From contig MLAK01000920.1 in assembly GCA_001839685.1 (NCBI GenBank), positions 1 to 47,149 of the forward strand: a DNA stretch of 47,149 nt, read 5' to 3'. Both the position numbers and the translations under genes were made by a program. Position 1 is the first letter of the stretch; each line of letters begins with the position of its first letter. Of this stretch, positions 9,733-19,809 are shown piece by piece. Below the pieces are notes generated by a model. That model ran no database searches. It had not been told where the DNA came from and saw nothing but the letters and a program-made list of their open reading frames with translations. This DNA is from Tritrichomonas foetus. Its lineage: Eukaryota; Parabasalia; Tritrichomonadida; Tritrichomonadidae.

Positions 9733-10336
9733 GAAGAATATGCTATTCCTTTTTTTATAAACTTTTTTTAACCAATATTCATATAATCCATTTCCTTCAT
9801 CTTAAAATTTTAAATGATGAATTCTCCTGAAATTTTTAAATCATTTACAAAATCCCTGAATTCCAATTTTCAACTAATGAAGTGTTATATGAAACAAACC
9901 TAGCAACATTATATGTTCATATAGCTATAGATCACTGTTATGATCAAATTGTTTTAAAAATGAGAACTTGATAAAGATAATTTAGGATAATTTTTCTCTT
10001 GATCTTGGTCGAAGCAATGATGCCTACAGATAGCAGGTTATTCTAAGAAATTCAAACTAATTCAAATAAATTCACTGTGATTTACAAATGAAAATACTCC
10101 AAAATATCAAAAAGTATTCAAACTTTCTTTATGTAAAGTTTCATGACTTAGATAAGTTTATGAAACAATGTATTGCAAAGAATTCCGTAACACCAAAATG
10201 ATTAGAATAGTAGTGAATGGAATGTATCGTTTTTGTGAAAAAAAGTGATGCCATATTCTTTCATCAGAATAAGTTATCTGCCAAAATAATTCTAAACGTG
10301 ATTATTTTTTCTCAATTTTTGATTATAATTCTCGGA
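9733..10336 (+). other. Intergenic, AT-rich, with possible promoter words
   Basis: These 604 bases contain no credible gene. An ATG at 10217 is in frame with the next gene and would add 40 residues, including a hydrophobic run. I take this as upstream AT-rich sequence, because the more protein-like N-terminus starts at 10337. TAAACGTG (10293-10300) and TCAATTT (10312-10318) lie 44 and 25 bases upstream of that ATG. Confidence 0.55.
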
Positions 10337-11038
10337 ATGTTTAATAATTCAATTTATCGAGGCGATAAGCCGTTCTTGTCGATCGGAACGCCAAGAGGAG
10401 TCGCATTAACATCACTCGATAAATATCTTGGCGAAACTCCCCGAAAAGATCATATTTCAAAATCGCCATCACAAATGACGCCCGCCGACGAGGCCAACGA
10501 AACGATAGCCTCTCTTCAGCGTGAACAGAGCCGCCTTTCCGAAGAACTGGATGCCGAAAGAAGACGAAGCGAGAGTTTAAAATCAACTTTCTCAAAATCT
10601 TTATCGCAAACTTCATCAGCACAAAAGGAAAAGTTGCTCATATTGAAGCAATATTTGGAGGCCGAGCCAGACAATCCGTATGCAAAAGAAGCGCTAAAAT
10701 ATGTCGGAAATATATCTGATGATTCGAATGAAAACCAACAAATGGAAACACCCCGAATTAACGAGCTTTCTCAGCGTGCCAAAGAAGCAGAAAAACTGGT
10801 TGAAAGGCAGCACAAACAAAATCAGAAATTGAAGGAAATTGCTCGTGAGGCAAGAGATGAAATTGCGCAACTAAGGCAACAACTTGAGGATATAAATGCC
10901 CAAATTGAGGCAGCAGAAAACAGCAGGCATGAATTGAAAGAAAAAACAAAAACAATTGCAGCAACAGCCAAAAAAAGAGATGCTGCATGGAAAGAAAGAG
11001 TCACTCAACTTGAGGCGCAACTTCTTGAACAAGGATGA
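10337..11038 (+). CDS. Small coiled-coil protein, function unknown
   Basis: From the ATG at 10337 it encodes 233 residues (MFNNSIYRGDKPFLSIG). Residues 1-55 are Ser/Thr/Pro-containing, with GTPRGVALTSL and TPRKDH. From about 60 to 105 and 135 to 230 it is predicted coiled coil (SRLSEELDAERRR, ELSQRAKEAEKLVERQ, IAQLRQQLEDINAQ). Between them is a short segment, YLEAEPDNPYAKEALKYVGN, that resembles a helical hairpin. A longer form starting at 10217 would place a membrane-like segment (IILNVIIFSQFLIIILG) in front. I think that form is less likely, because its composition differs sharply from the rest and the initiator-like sequence lies between the two ATGs. I do not recognise the family. A cytoskeletal or adaptor role is a guess. 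Confidence 0.65.
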   Translation: MFNNSIYRGDKPFLSIGTPRGVALTSLDKYLGETPRKDHISKSPSQMTPADEANETIASLQREQSRLSEELDAERRRSESLKSTFSKSLSQTSSAQKEKLLILKQYLEAEPDNPYAKEALKYVGNISDDSNENQQMETPRINELSQRAKEAEKLVERQHKQNQKLKEIAREARDEIAQLRQQLEDINAQIEAAENSRHELKEKTKTIAATAKKRDAAWKERVTQLEAQLLEQG

Positions 11039-11673
11039 TTTTATTTCACATGAAATTTCATGTCTGTTTTTATCATTAATTATATTTATGTTTTTCTCTG
11101 AGAACAAATAAAAAAGTTTTATGACTTTTATTTTGCTATATGATACTGACTTGTTAGAGTTGAATAATATTTTATTTTAAATCAATGATATCTTTACTTT
11201 CAGTTTTTTTTATTGAAATGAATATTTTGAAGATTTAAAACTTTCACATGGTTATATATTTCTTGAGATAAATGTTTAGGTAAATGAATTGGGGTGGTTT
11301 GATTGAATCTCAAGCTAATGATCAAGCTCTCAAAAAGTGATGCATGTAAAAATTTTGCTTTATGAATAGAATTCTGTTTCAATTTTTGAAAACAACTAGT
11401 CAAAAAGTGACTTATTGATAAATGATAATTGGGTTATTCCGTGAACACTTTTCTTTAATTTGACGTTTCATTTGACCTAAAATGTTCATGGTAAATCTAG
11501 CACTTTACAAATTATATTTTACTCAATGTTATTGACTATTCAATTTTGATAGACATGCTTTTTTATATTTTTACAAATATTAACTTTTTCATTATTTTAC
11601 ATTTTTAGATAAGGTCAATATTTCAATCATATTCACCTTTGACAAATTTTAAATCACCAATACAATTGAAAAA
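11039..11673 (+). other. Intergenic, AT-rich
   Basis: No credible gene is seen in 635 bases. The minus-strand frame at 11200-11403 looks like chance. TCACC at 11654-11658 is an initiator-like word 18 bases before the next ATG. Confidence 0.55.
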
Positions 11674-14600
11674 ATGGATGATCAAATTAATGCGCATCTT
11701 AAAAAGCTTGATTGTCCCCAGTATTATGAAATTTGTCTTAAATATTTCATGGCACATGCCGACGGTTCTGTTCCTAAAGATAAATCAAATCCAGCAGATA
11801 TTATGTTTCTCGAATTGAAAGCAAAACCATTACCGAATGAAACAATAAAGTCTAGCATCTTAAAAACCCAAACAAAAAACGAGTTTTTCAGCACATTTTT
11901 TGAATTATTTGATATCGACAATATTCAACTTTTTAAGTATTCAATTTTAGCACAAACATTAATTAACCAGTCAGCAATGTCAATTAAAACAGTAAATGAA
12001 AAAGCAATACAAATATATATAATGAGAGGTTACATTTCTTTGTTTTTATTACTTCAGAAAAACATGTCAAAAATTTCGAAGGACGAGCCTATCAAAAACT
12101 TTCCTCAACAATGCTATGCTGCTTTACACTTTTTGATTTCGTTTTTCTTATCATCAAATATCGAAAAGTCACTTTTCATTGACTTTTTGAGAATTCTCCC
12201 TTCATTTTACACTATTTTTGATGATTATCTGAAAGATATTCTAAATCTTGAAGATAATACCAACAATCATTTTTATATCTTCTTTCTGAATATTCTTCAA
12301 GTTTCCATTAATTTATTAAAGAAGATCGCAAATTTAGGCGCTTGGAGTTTATTTTTGTTTCCATGTAATGTTTTTCTCCTTTATTTCTCAAAACAAAGGA
12401 TTGTTAAGAAAGATGAAAAAATGAGTTTCTTATTCTTTGAATTATGCCAAAAATTAGAAGAAACTTTAAATGAAAAATGCCCAGAAAATGTTGAATCCAA
12501 AATTTCTTTTATTTTATCAACAATTTTAAGTAATGTTGATTCGCAAAATCCTGATTATTTAAAAATTGGATATGAAATTTTTAGAATTTTCCCCATACTC
12601 ACAACAATTTCAAAAGATAATCAATCAGCTTTGATATTTGCTACGAATTTAGCGAATTTCTTGAATAATTTTTCAAAATCGATCGATTTTCAAGAAGTCA
12701 ATGAACTAAGAGAAGATGATGTTAAAGACGAATCATTAATTTATGTAAATCCACAAGAATATTTCAAAAATCATAACATAATTAGATTCACACCATTTAC
12801 AGACAAAAACTTTTTAGAAATCTTGAAAAAATTGAAAAAATATTTCTCTAATTCCAATTTTGATTTAAAAATATTATTGAATGTATTTTCCGTAATTTTC
12901 GACACTTTTTCATATCAATCATTAATTATTTTACTTTCTTCATTATCAGAAAAATGTATAAAAACAGGTGAAGCTATGATTGATTTCATTTTCAAATTAT
13001 TTTCTTTAGATATTTTTAATAAAAACGAAAAATTAATAGGGATTGAATACTTTACACTTGAATCAATCATGGTTTTCTTGTTTAATATTATATCAAAAAG
13101 TGATAATTCAGATGCTCAAGCAATTTTAAGTTCACTTTCAAAATTAGATTTTCGACTTATTCAAAGAATTCTTCCAGTATTCAGATCACTTCTGATGATT
13201 AATGATGAAATCAGATTTTCTCGAAATTTCTGTAATTCGAATATCATTGAAGTGGTTCGAATGAATGTGAATAAAATGGAAGATAATCAACAAGCTTACG
13301 ATGAAATTGTTGCATTTATTCAAATTGTGGCTACAAATGATCCAAGAAATGCATTCGCTTCATTTTCCCTTTCACCAATGATTAAAGAATTAGTGATAAA
13401 ACCACGATATCGAAATTTCCTTTTACCTTGCTTTAGAGCAGGCTTAGTAACTACTGATGAAACATGTGTAACAAATATCCTTGGACAAATCGCAGCAATT
13501 CTTTACCAAGTTGTTGACGATAGAAAATATGTAGAAATTGCTTCATCATCATTAAATATTTTGGCAAACTCAGCAAACTCATTAAATAGAAATTCATTGA
13601 AAATTTATGAAGAAAGAAATGTTTTTGAAATTATTGCAAAACTTCCTTTAATTACAAAAGAAAAATCCACCCTAATAAGTGCACTTAGATTCTTTTTGCA
13701 TGTTTGCTTAAAGTTCAATTCTTATATTCAAGTGTTCACTGAACGTTTAATTTACCAGCTTTTATATAATTGCTTTGAATATTTTATGAATTTGAAAGAT
13801 GATAACTGTAATAAAATCAACTGTGAAAGTAGGAATGAACATGAAAATAAAAATGAATTGAACAATGAACAATCTAGAGAAAATCAAAGTGAAAGAGTTG
13901 AATTAGATTTTGAAATGTTTAACCTGATTCTTTCCATGTCAATGAATAAAGAAACTAATTTGGAAGAAATCGAAAAATATTCAATTGTCAATCGAAGTGC
14001 TCTTCGTCTCTTATTGCGAATCATGAAAGGATCAAGCAATGAATTAGAATTTCTCAAAATTTTTGAAAAGATTTGCATGTCAAATAACTCAAATATTTAT
14101 GAGTGTTACCAAGCAGGATTTTTGTTATATTTATTAGATAGAATTAGTGTAAAAGAACTTCAAGAAGAAGTTTTTATCATTTTCAAAATGATTTGCACAA
14201 TGTTTTGCTCGCCAATGACTTTAAATAAAATATATTCAACCATTTTAGTGTCAGATGATCGAATTAATATTTTAGATAAGATCTTAGATATGATAACATC
14301 TGATTCCAATTTTCCTGTCCCTTCATTCTTCACATTTAATGGAAATCGAACTGGAATTTTTGGACCTTCAATCAATTTGAACTATTTAGCAAGTTCATGG
14401 AGTTTTTCAACGAGCCTGAATTTCGAAAATGCCAATTTCACTTTATTGAATTTAACTGATGGCAATTCAGTACTATCATTTTCTATTAACCAAAATTTTA
14501 ATCTTGAATTCAAGCGAATCGAAGTTAATATGAATTACCGAAATTATTTTAAATATCAATTCAAACAACGTGAATGGACAAGTTTAACCGTTACTTTTAC

Positions 14601-17600
14601 ACAAAATTCGATTTCATTATACATCAATTATGAATTAACTGAAACTATTCAATTAGATGAAAAATTTACTTTTGGTGGACCTGCAATGATCAAAATTGGA
14701 GAAGGATTCATTGGTGAAATTGGCCCAACTCACTTTTTCAATACAATTGAAATAATTGAAATCAAAAAAGAAATTGAGCATGATCAAATGGTCAAACAAA
14801 AATCAATTTGTTCATATGATCCAAGAGGTGCTTATTTAGGCGAAATTATTGATGCTGCTACTGATAATTTATGTCATTTAATGGGCACTGCCGTTCCATT
14901 TTGCACAGCACTTAAAGAAACAATCCAACTTGATGGAGTTTATCAAATGTTTTTGAAATGTTTTTCTGTTGTTGATTCGGCAGAGTATTTAAAGTTGACA
15001 ATTCAAATTTTACATAAAATTTTAGTCTCTTCAACCAGCAACGAAAGAAACTTTGAAAAGATCGGAGGATTTAGATTATTATTAGGGATTTTAATGCAAA
15101 TTAAACCAGAATATTTCACCAAAGAAATTTCCATTTTATTTAAGAAATTATTTTTGTCCATGAAATATCCTGTTTTAATTCGACAAATGATTGTCGTTTA
15201 TTGGCTAAATTTGGCATTTATTTCTACTTTACCAAGTGAGTATCAAATTCAATTTTACAGAAAAGATTTTCCAGCTGTATTTCAAAAATATAAAGGCGGT
15301 ATAAGTCTTGATTCGATTGAAACAATCATATATGAAATTATTACTAAAGATAATCAAAAAATTGAATTTAAGAACAATGAATTAGATATTAAGTCTTATC
15401 AAATAAATATAATTAGCAACTTTATTAAGATTAAACCTAATGAAATTATTCATTGTATGTTTGATGCTATTCTAGTATTAAATGACAAGCCTGAAATCCA
15501 ACAAAAGTTTATGGAAATCATCATTAAAAATACTAAAGGTGTCAATTTTCGATTTCCTGCTGATTCATTACTTCCATTTTTGAATAATGCTGATATAAAT
15601 ATCAGATTTCTCGCATTGAATATCATTGCGAAAGTTTCAGAACAACAAAGAAAATTTGTTCTCAATGCAATTTCTTATATTCATGACGATTTAGGTGATT
15701 TGTTTACAAAATGCTATAATTTAATGTTTAATGATCCTGACACAATTCATTATTTAGAAATACTTCCAATTTTACTGGTTTTGTCTTTTTATACTGATAA
15801 TGATGATTTATATTTCCAAATTTACAACCATTTATCTAAGTTTTCTCTTTTCTATAAAGAAAATACAGCTCCAATATTTTTACTTATATTTTCTTTCAAA
15901 GCCTATAAGACCAATAATTTGGAGAAAATGGTTGAACCATTTATTTCGGCAGTATTTTCAAACATTGATTTATTACCATATATTAACAATACTCTCAACT
16001 CATTTGAAAAATTTTATCAAATTAATTTGTATGAAGTAAAACTGACATTTGTCACGCAACTTGTAATGAATTCAATCTATAAAAACAAGTTTTTTGAAAT
16101 AATTTCAAACTTCGCTGTTCAGTTTATGTGCTATAGACACAATACTGAAAATGAAAATTCAGACAGAATAAATATTGTGACGAACAATGAAAATGAATCT
16201 CATCAAACTAAGTTAGAAATAATTGATTTAAATGATTATACATCATATCTAAAAGAATTATCAAATCAGAAAGATATTGCATATATTTTTGAATATAAGC
16301 AAGAACTGTCTGACAATCAGATATTTCTCACAAAAGTTAATGATATTTTATCATTGAGAGATGATGAAGATTGTATCAATATTTCTTCACAAGTTAAATA
16401 TAATATATCATCATTCAAAGACATTATTGAAGCAATTATGTCATCAAAAGATAAAAATGCATTGAGTAGTTTATATGGATTCACTGATCAAAACTTAGTT
16501 GACGAATTCTCAGATGTACTAAATAAAGAATTACAACAATTTACCAAAGATCAAATTCCATTACTTCATCAATTTATAAATAGTCTTTCTAAATCATTAT
16601 TCAAGGAAAGCAAACAAAACTCATCAAAACAATATAAAAAATTCTTTAAAGACTGTAAACAGAGACTGTTTATGTTTGAAACCTACAATTCTAAACTGGC
16701 AACAACATTCTTGAGAGAATCTGATGAAATTATGCTTGAATCAACAAAGAAGCATTGGCGAGTATCAACAAAAAGTGATTTATACGGAAGAAGAATGTTC
16801 TTTTCTGTCAACAGGAATTTTGATGATCATAAAAAAGCTTCGAGTTTGCGTGATTCCGTCGCTTTTGAAAACCAAGAAGATGAACAAATAATTCCATTTA
16901 AGAAAATTTTGGATATTAATCATTCATTAATGAAAAAGAAGGGAAGTCATAAAAAATCTTTTGAGGTCCTCTTAGTGACAATTTTAGGACAATATTCTGG
17001 AATCATTTATGTTTCTAATCAAATGCTTTTCTTTGAAGGAACTATGAAATATGATACTTTTAACACCAATGTTAAATCCCCTGGAAATGGCTCAAAGAAG
17101 AATGAAGAAGAAAAAAGGCAAAAGTTTATTCGGATTCCTTTGAATCATATTTTGTTTATTTTTAATAGATTTACAATGCATGTTGATAATTCATGTGAAA
17201 TATTTTGCAATAATATGAAATCATTTTTATTTATCTTTTCTGAAAATAAAACAAGAAAGGCATTTTATGATTGCATTAACGAAATAGTTGGACAAAACTT
17301 TAAGAAACTTCCTTATTCATATTTTTATAGTGACTGTCGAAATGCTTGTAATGGATTATGCCAAAACATGAGCAATATGGAATTACTATCAAAAATTAAA
17401 CTTTGTAATGATTGGCAGAATAGAAAAGTTTCGAATTTTGGTTATCTTTACTTTTTGAATACTTTGTCTGGTCGATCTTTTAATGATTTAAGTCAATATC
17501 CTGTATATCCATGGGTTTTGAAAGATTATCAAAGTGAAACAATTGACTTAAATGATGAAAGTATTTACCGTGACTTCAGTTTGCCAATTGCAGCAATGAA

Positions 17601-19179
17601 TGAAGAACGCCTAAAAGAATGCTATCATTCATATAATGAAATAGATGATGTTTTAGAAAAATGTCTCTATCGTTCGCATTATTCTAATCCTGCTGTTGTC
17701 ATTGGTTACATGATTAGACAAGAGCCATATTCATCATTACATATCGATTTACAAAGTGGCCGCTTTGATCATCCTGAACGACTTTTCTTTAGTTTTCAAA
17801 GAACATGGGACAACATTACATCTCCTTCAAATGATTTCAAAGAATTAATACCTGAATTTTTCACTTTCCCACAAATTTTAGTCAATGAAAATAATTATGA
17901 TTTAGGATTTCTTCAAATTTCTAAATTTACTGTTTCAGACGTCATATTACCAAACTGGGCAAAAAATGCACATTCGTTTATTGAAATTCATCGACGTGCT
18001 CTTGAATCAGAATACGTTCGAATGCATTTAAATGAATGGGTTGATTTAGTATTTGGTTGTTATCAGCGATCTAAAGAAAAGAATAGTTTATTCCATATCT
18101 ATTCATATCATGAATGCATGAATCTTCCTGAAATACGAAATGATGAAGCATCACAACAAATGGCACAACACCATGCTGCAAACTTTGGAAGTTGTCCTGA
18201 TAAACTTTTTAATTCACTTTCACCAAAGTCAATAAACTACATTGTTCCACAAAATGTACAAATAGATGGCTTTTCTTATCAAAACATGGAACAAGACATT
18301 GTCTATTTTGGGAAAGGAATGATTTGCTTATTAAAAAATGGTGAAATAATCAATCTTCTTAAAAATTTCCAAGTTAGTAAAGTTTCAATGAAAATCCAAC
18401 CACAATATCGAGACATTTTATGCATCCCTGAAAAAACAACTTTTGTATTTTTACAAAGGAACGGTGGATTTGCTTCTTGTGTGAATTATCAGTTAAATGA
18501 TAAGCAAATTCAACAAGCACAAAAAATTTTCACATTGAAAACTATCTCACATAGTTCTTCAACAATTGAATGTATGTGTTCTTTTGGTCCAGAATTCATA
18601 GCAACAGGTGGTTCTGACTGCTGTTTGAATCTTTGGAGGGTTCCTGAATTTGACAAAAAAGCAACAATTCCAATTCAATGTGGAGTTATTGTTGCTTTAG
18701 CAGGTGATGTCTCAGTTGATACACTTGCAGCAATTGATGATCAAAACATTGTTTATTTAGCATCCTCAAGACCACCACGTCATATTTTAACTTTTGCTTT
18801 AAACTGCGAAGAAAATGTAACGAAACATAAAATTTCTGTATTGAGAAACGGAATAATTTCCATTGCATCAGAATCATTTGATAGAAAAAGTTCACAATTA
18901 GTTTTATTTGATTTAAGAGGATATGTCATTAAAGAATACAATTTTGATGATCGTATTGGAATAATGTTTCCAATTTATCCAAGCTTTGGTGAAGATTTTC
19001 TTGTTTTGTTGATGTCAAACACCAAAAAGATTGTGATTTTGGATTTGGCGACTTTTGAAGTGAATTCATCATTTCAGGATTGTGTCTATGGAACTTGTTT
19101 AGCACCGTTCGAAGATAGACGATCAATTTTGTACATTAAGAATATCCCTTCAAAAGAATTAGGAATTTTTAATTTCTAA
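11674..19179 (+). CDS. BEACH domain protein (PH-BEACH-WD40), LYST/neurobeachin-like
   Basis: One uninterrupted frame encodes 2501 residues, starting MDDQINAHLKKLD. Residues about 1-870 and 1050-1650 are long alpha-helical, armadillo-like sequence. Residues about 880-1030 form a concanavalin-A-like (LamG-type) sandwich (SSWSFSTSLNF, REWTSLTVTF, SISLYIN), as in other BEACH proteins. A PH-BEACH domain covers about 1690-1890 (KHWRVSTKSDLYGRRMFF, VTILGQYSGIIYVSNQMLFF). The BEACH domain is about 1905-2190, with DWQNRKVSNFGYLYFLN, SGRSFNDLSQYPVYPW and the block NPAVVIGYMIRQEPYSS. WD40-like repeats fill the rest (ATGGSDCCLNLWRVPE near 2309). BEACH proteins are membrane-associated scaffolds for vesicle fission and fusion, lysosome size and phagocytosis. 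The order and length are normal for the family, and no breaks are seen. Confidence 0.92.
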   Translation: MDDQINAHLKKLDCPQYYEICLKYFMAHADGSVPKDKSNPADIMFLELKAKPLPNETIKSSILKTQTKNEFFSTFFELFDIDNIQLFKYSILAQTLINQSAMSIKTVNEKAIQIYIMRGYISLFLLLQKNMSKISKDEPIKNFPQQCYAALHFLISFFLSSNIEKSLFIDFLRILPSFYTIFDDYLKDILNLEDNTNNHFYIFFLNILQVSINLLKKIANLGAWSLFLFPCNVFLLYFSKQRIVKKDEKMSFLFFELCQKLEETLNEKCPENVESKISFILSTILSNVDSQNPDYLKIGYEIFRIFPILTTISKDNQSALIFATNLANFLNNFSKSIDFQEVNELREDDVKDESLIYVNPQEYFKNHNIIRFTPFTDKNFLEILKKLKKYFSNSNFDLKILLNVFSVIFDTFSYQSLIILLSSLSEKCIKTGEAMIDFIFKLFSLDIFNKNEKLIGIEYFTLESIMVFLFNIISKSDNSDAQAILSSLSKLDFRLIQRILPVFRSLLMINDEIRFSRNFCNSNIIEVVRMNVNKMEDNQQAYDEIVAFIQIVATNDPRNAFASFSLSPMIKELVIKPRYRNFLLPCFRAGLVTTDETCVTNILGQIAAILYQVVDDRKYVEIASSSLNILANSANSLNRNSLKIYEERNVFEIIAKLPLITKEKSTLISALRFFLHVCLKFNSYIQVFTERLIYQLLYNCFEYFMNLKDDNCNKINCESRNEHENKNELNNEQSRENQSERVELDFEMFNLILSMSMNKETNLEEIEKYSIVNRSALRLLLRIMKGSSNELEFLKIFEKICMSNNSNIYECYQAGFLLYLLDRISVKELQEEVFIIFKMICTMFCSPMTLNKIYSTILVSDDRINILDKILDMITSDSNFPVPSFFTFNGNRTGIFGPSINLNYLASSWSFSTSLNFENANFTLLNLTDGNSVLSFSINQNFNLEFKRIEVNMNYRNYFKYQFKQREWTSLTVTFTQNSISLYINYELTETIQLDEKFTFGGPAMIKIGEGFIGEIGPTHFFNTIEIIEIKKEIEHDQMVKQKSICSYDPRGAYLGEIIDAATDNLCHLMGTAVPFCTALKETIQLDGVYQMFLKCFSVVDSAEYLKLTIQILHKILVSSTSNERNFEKIGGFRLLLGILMQIKPEYFTKEISILFKKLFLSMKYPVLIRQMIVVYWLNLAFISTLPSEYQIQFYRKDFPAVFQKYKGGISLDSIETIIYEIITKDNQKIEFKNNELDIKSYQINIISNFIKIKPNEIIHCMFDAILVLNDKPEIQQKFMEIIIKNTKGVNFRFPADSLLPFLNNADINIRFLALNIIAKVSEQQRKFVLNAISYIHDDLGDLFTKCYNLMFNDPDTIHYLEILPILLVLSFYTDNDDLYFQIYNHLSKFSLFYKENTAPIFLLIFSFKAYKTNNLEKMVEPFISAVFSNIDLLPYINNTLNSFEKFYQINLYEVKLTFVTQLVMNSIYKNKFFEIISNFAVQFMCYRHNTENENSDRINIVTNNENESHQTKLEIIDLNDYTSYLKELSNQKDIAYIFEYKQELSDNQIFLTKVNDILSLRDDEDCINISSQVKYNISSFKDIIEAIMSSKDKNALSSLYGFTDQNLVDEFSDVLNKELQQFTKDQIPLLHQFINSLSKSLFKESKQNSSKQYKKFFKDCKQRLFMFETYNSKLATTFLRESDEIMLESTKKHWRVSTKSDLYGRRMFFSVNRNFDDHKKASSLRDSVAFENQEDEQIIPFKKILDINHSLMKKKGSHKKSFEVLLVTILGQYSGIIYVSNQMLFFEGTMKYDTFNTNVKSPGNGSKKNEEEKRQKFIRIPLNHILFIFNRFTMHVDNSCEIFCNNMKSFLFIFSENKTRKAFYDCINEIVGQNFKKLPYSYFYSDCRNACNGLCQNMSNMELLSKIKLCNDWQNRKVSNFGYLYFLNTLSGRSFNDLSQYPVYPWVLKDYQSETIDLNDESIYRDFSLPIAAMNEERLKECYHSYNEIDDVLEKCLYRSHYSNPAVVIGYMIRQEPYSSLHIDLQSGRFDHPERLFFSFQRTWDNITSPSNDFKELIPEFFTFPQILVNENNYDLGFLQISKFTVSDVILPNWAKNAHSFIEIHRRALESEYVRMHLNEWVDLVFGCYQRSKEKNSLFHIYSYHECMNLPEIRNDEASQQMAQHHAANFGSCPDKLFNSLSPKSINYIVPQNVQIDGFSYQNMEQDIVYFGKGMICLLKNGEIINLLKNFQVSKVSMKIQPQYRDILCIPEKTTFVFLQRNGGFASCVNYQLNDKQIQQAQKIFTLKTISHSSSTIECMCSFGPEFIATGGSDCCLNLWRVPEFDKKATIPIQCGVIVALAGDVSVDTLAAIDDQNIVYLASSRPPRHILTFALNCEENVTKHKISVLRNGIISIASESFDRKSSQLVLFDLRGYVIKEYNFDDRIGIMFPIYPSFGEDFLVLLMSNTKKIVILDLATFEVNSSFQDCVYGTCLAPFEDRRSILYIKNIPSKELGIFNF

Positions 19180-19809
19180 TTGTGATTATTGATTTTCGAA
19201 GCGAAAATATATATTTTTTATTTTTAAAAAAGAGTTGTAGGTCGATTTTATTATTATTTTATATAATTTTGATAAATTTGTCAGGACATTACAATATCTT
19301 CGATTTTATGAGAAGAAGTTGAAACTTTTTATAACAATTTGAACTTTTTTAAAATGTAAATGACCATATATAAAAACAATTTGTTAAAATGAAGATGTTT
19401 AGATCAGCCATAAAAACAATGCTTTGTCAAGTTCTGCATTTTATTGTTTAACTTTTCCTCTGATGTATGAAAGTATCAATCAGAATGATCTGATAATAAC
19501 TCTTTATCATGATGAAGTTCATAAGAACTTACGGAAAAAGAAGTAGATAAAATATCACAATTAATGGAATACATCATGACTCTAAATCCTTATCAACTCC
19601 ACTTGATAAAGCAGATAATGAGCTCATAAAATTACAAAGTTGTTTATCAAACAGTAATGTCATTGGGATCAAATGGAGTTCGTCAACAATACAGTAGAAC
19701 TATGAAAATGCATGAAGAAAATAAAAAACAAAATAATTTGAAAACTTTATCCTTTTAATTAATAAAAACAAGAAAATTCAAAATAATCGATAAATACTAT
19801 GAATTTGAT
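19180..19809. other. Convergent intergenic region with a possible coding relic
   Basis: The 3' ends of the BEACH and dynein genes face each other here. From about 19466 to 19758 the plus strand reads as short coding-like pieces in alternating frames. One contains YESINQNDLIITLYHDEV, one EVDKISQLMEYIMTLNPY, one LDKADNELIKLQS and one SNGVRQQYSRTMKMHEE. They may be a gene fragment with several indels, or chance. No family is recognised. Confidence 0.3.

Noticed and set aside
10217..10336. Upstream ATG adding a membrane-like segment to the small coiled-coil protein
   Set aside because: The extension has AT-noise composition, and the initiator-like words lie between it and the better ATG. Kept only as an alternative.
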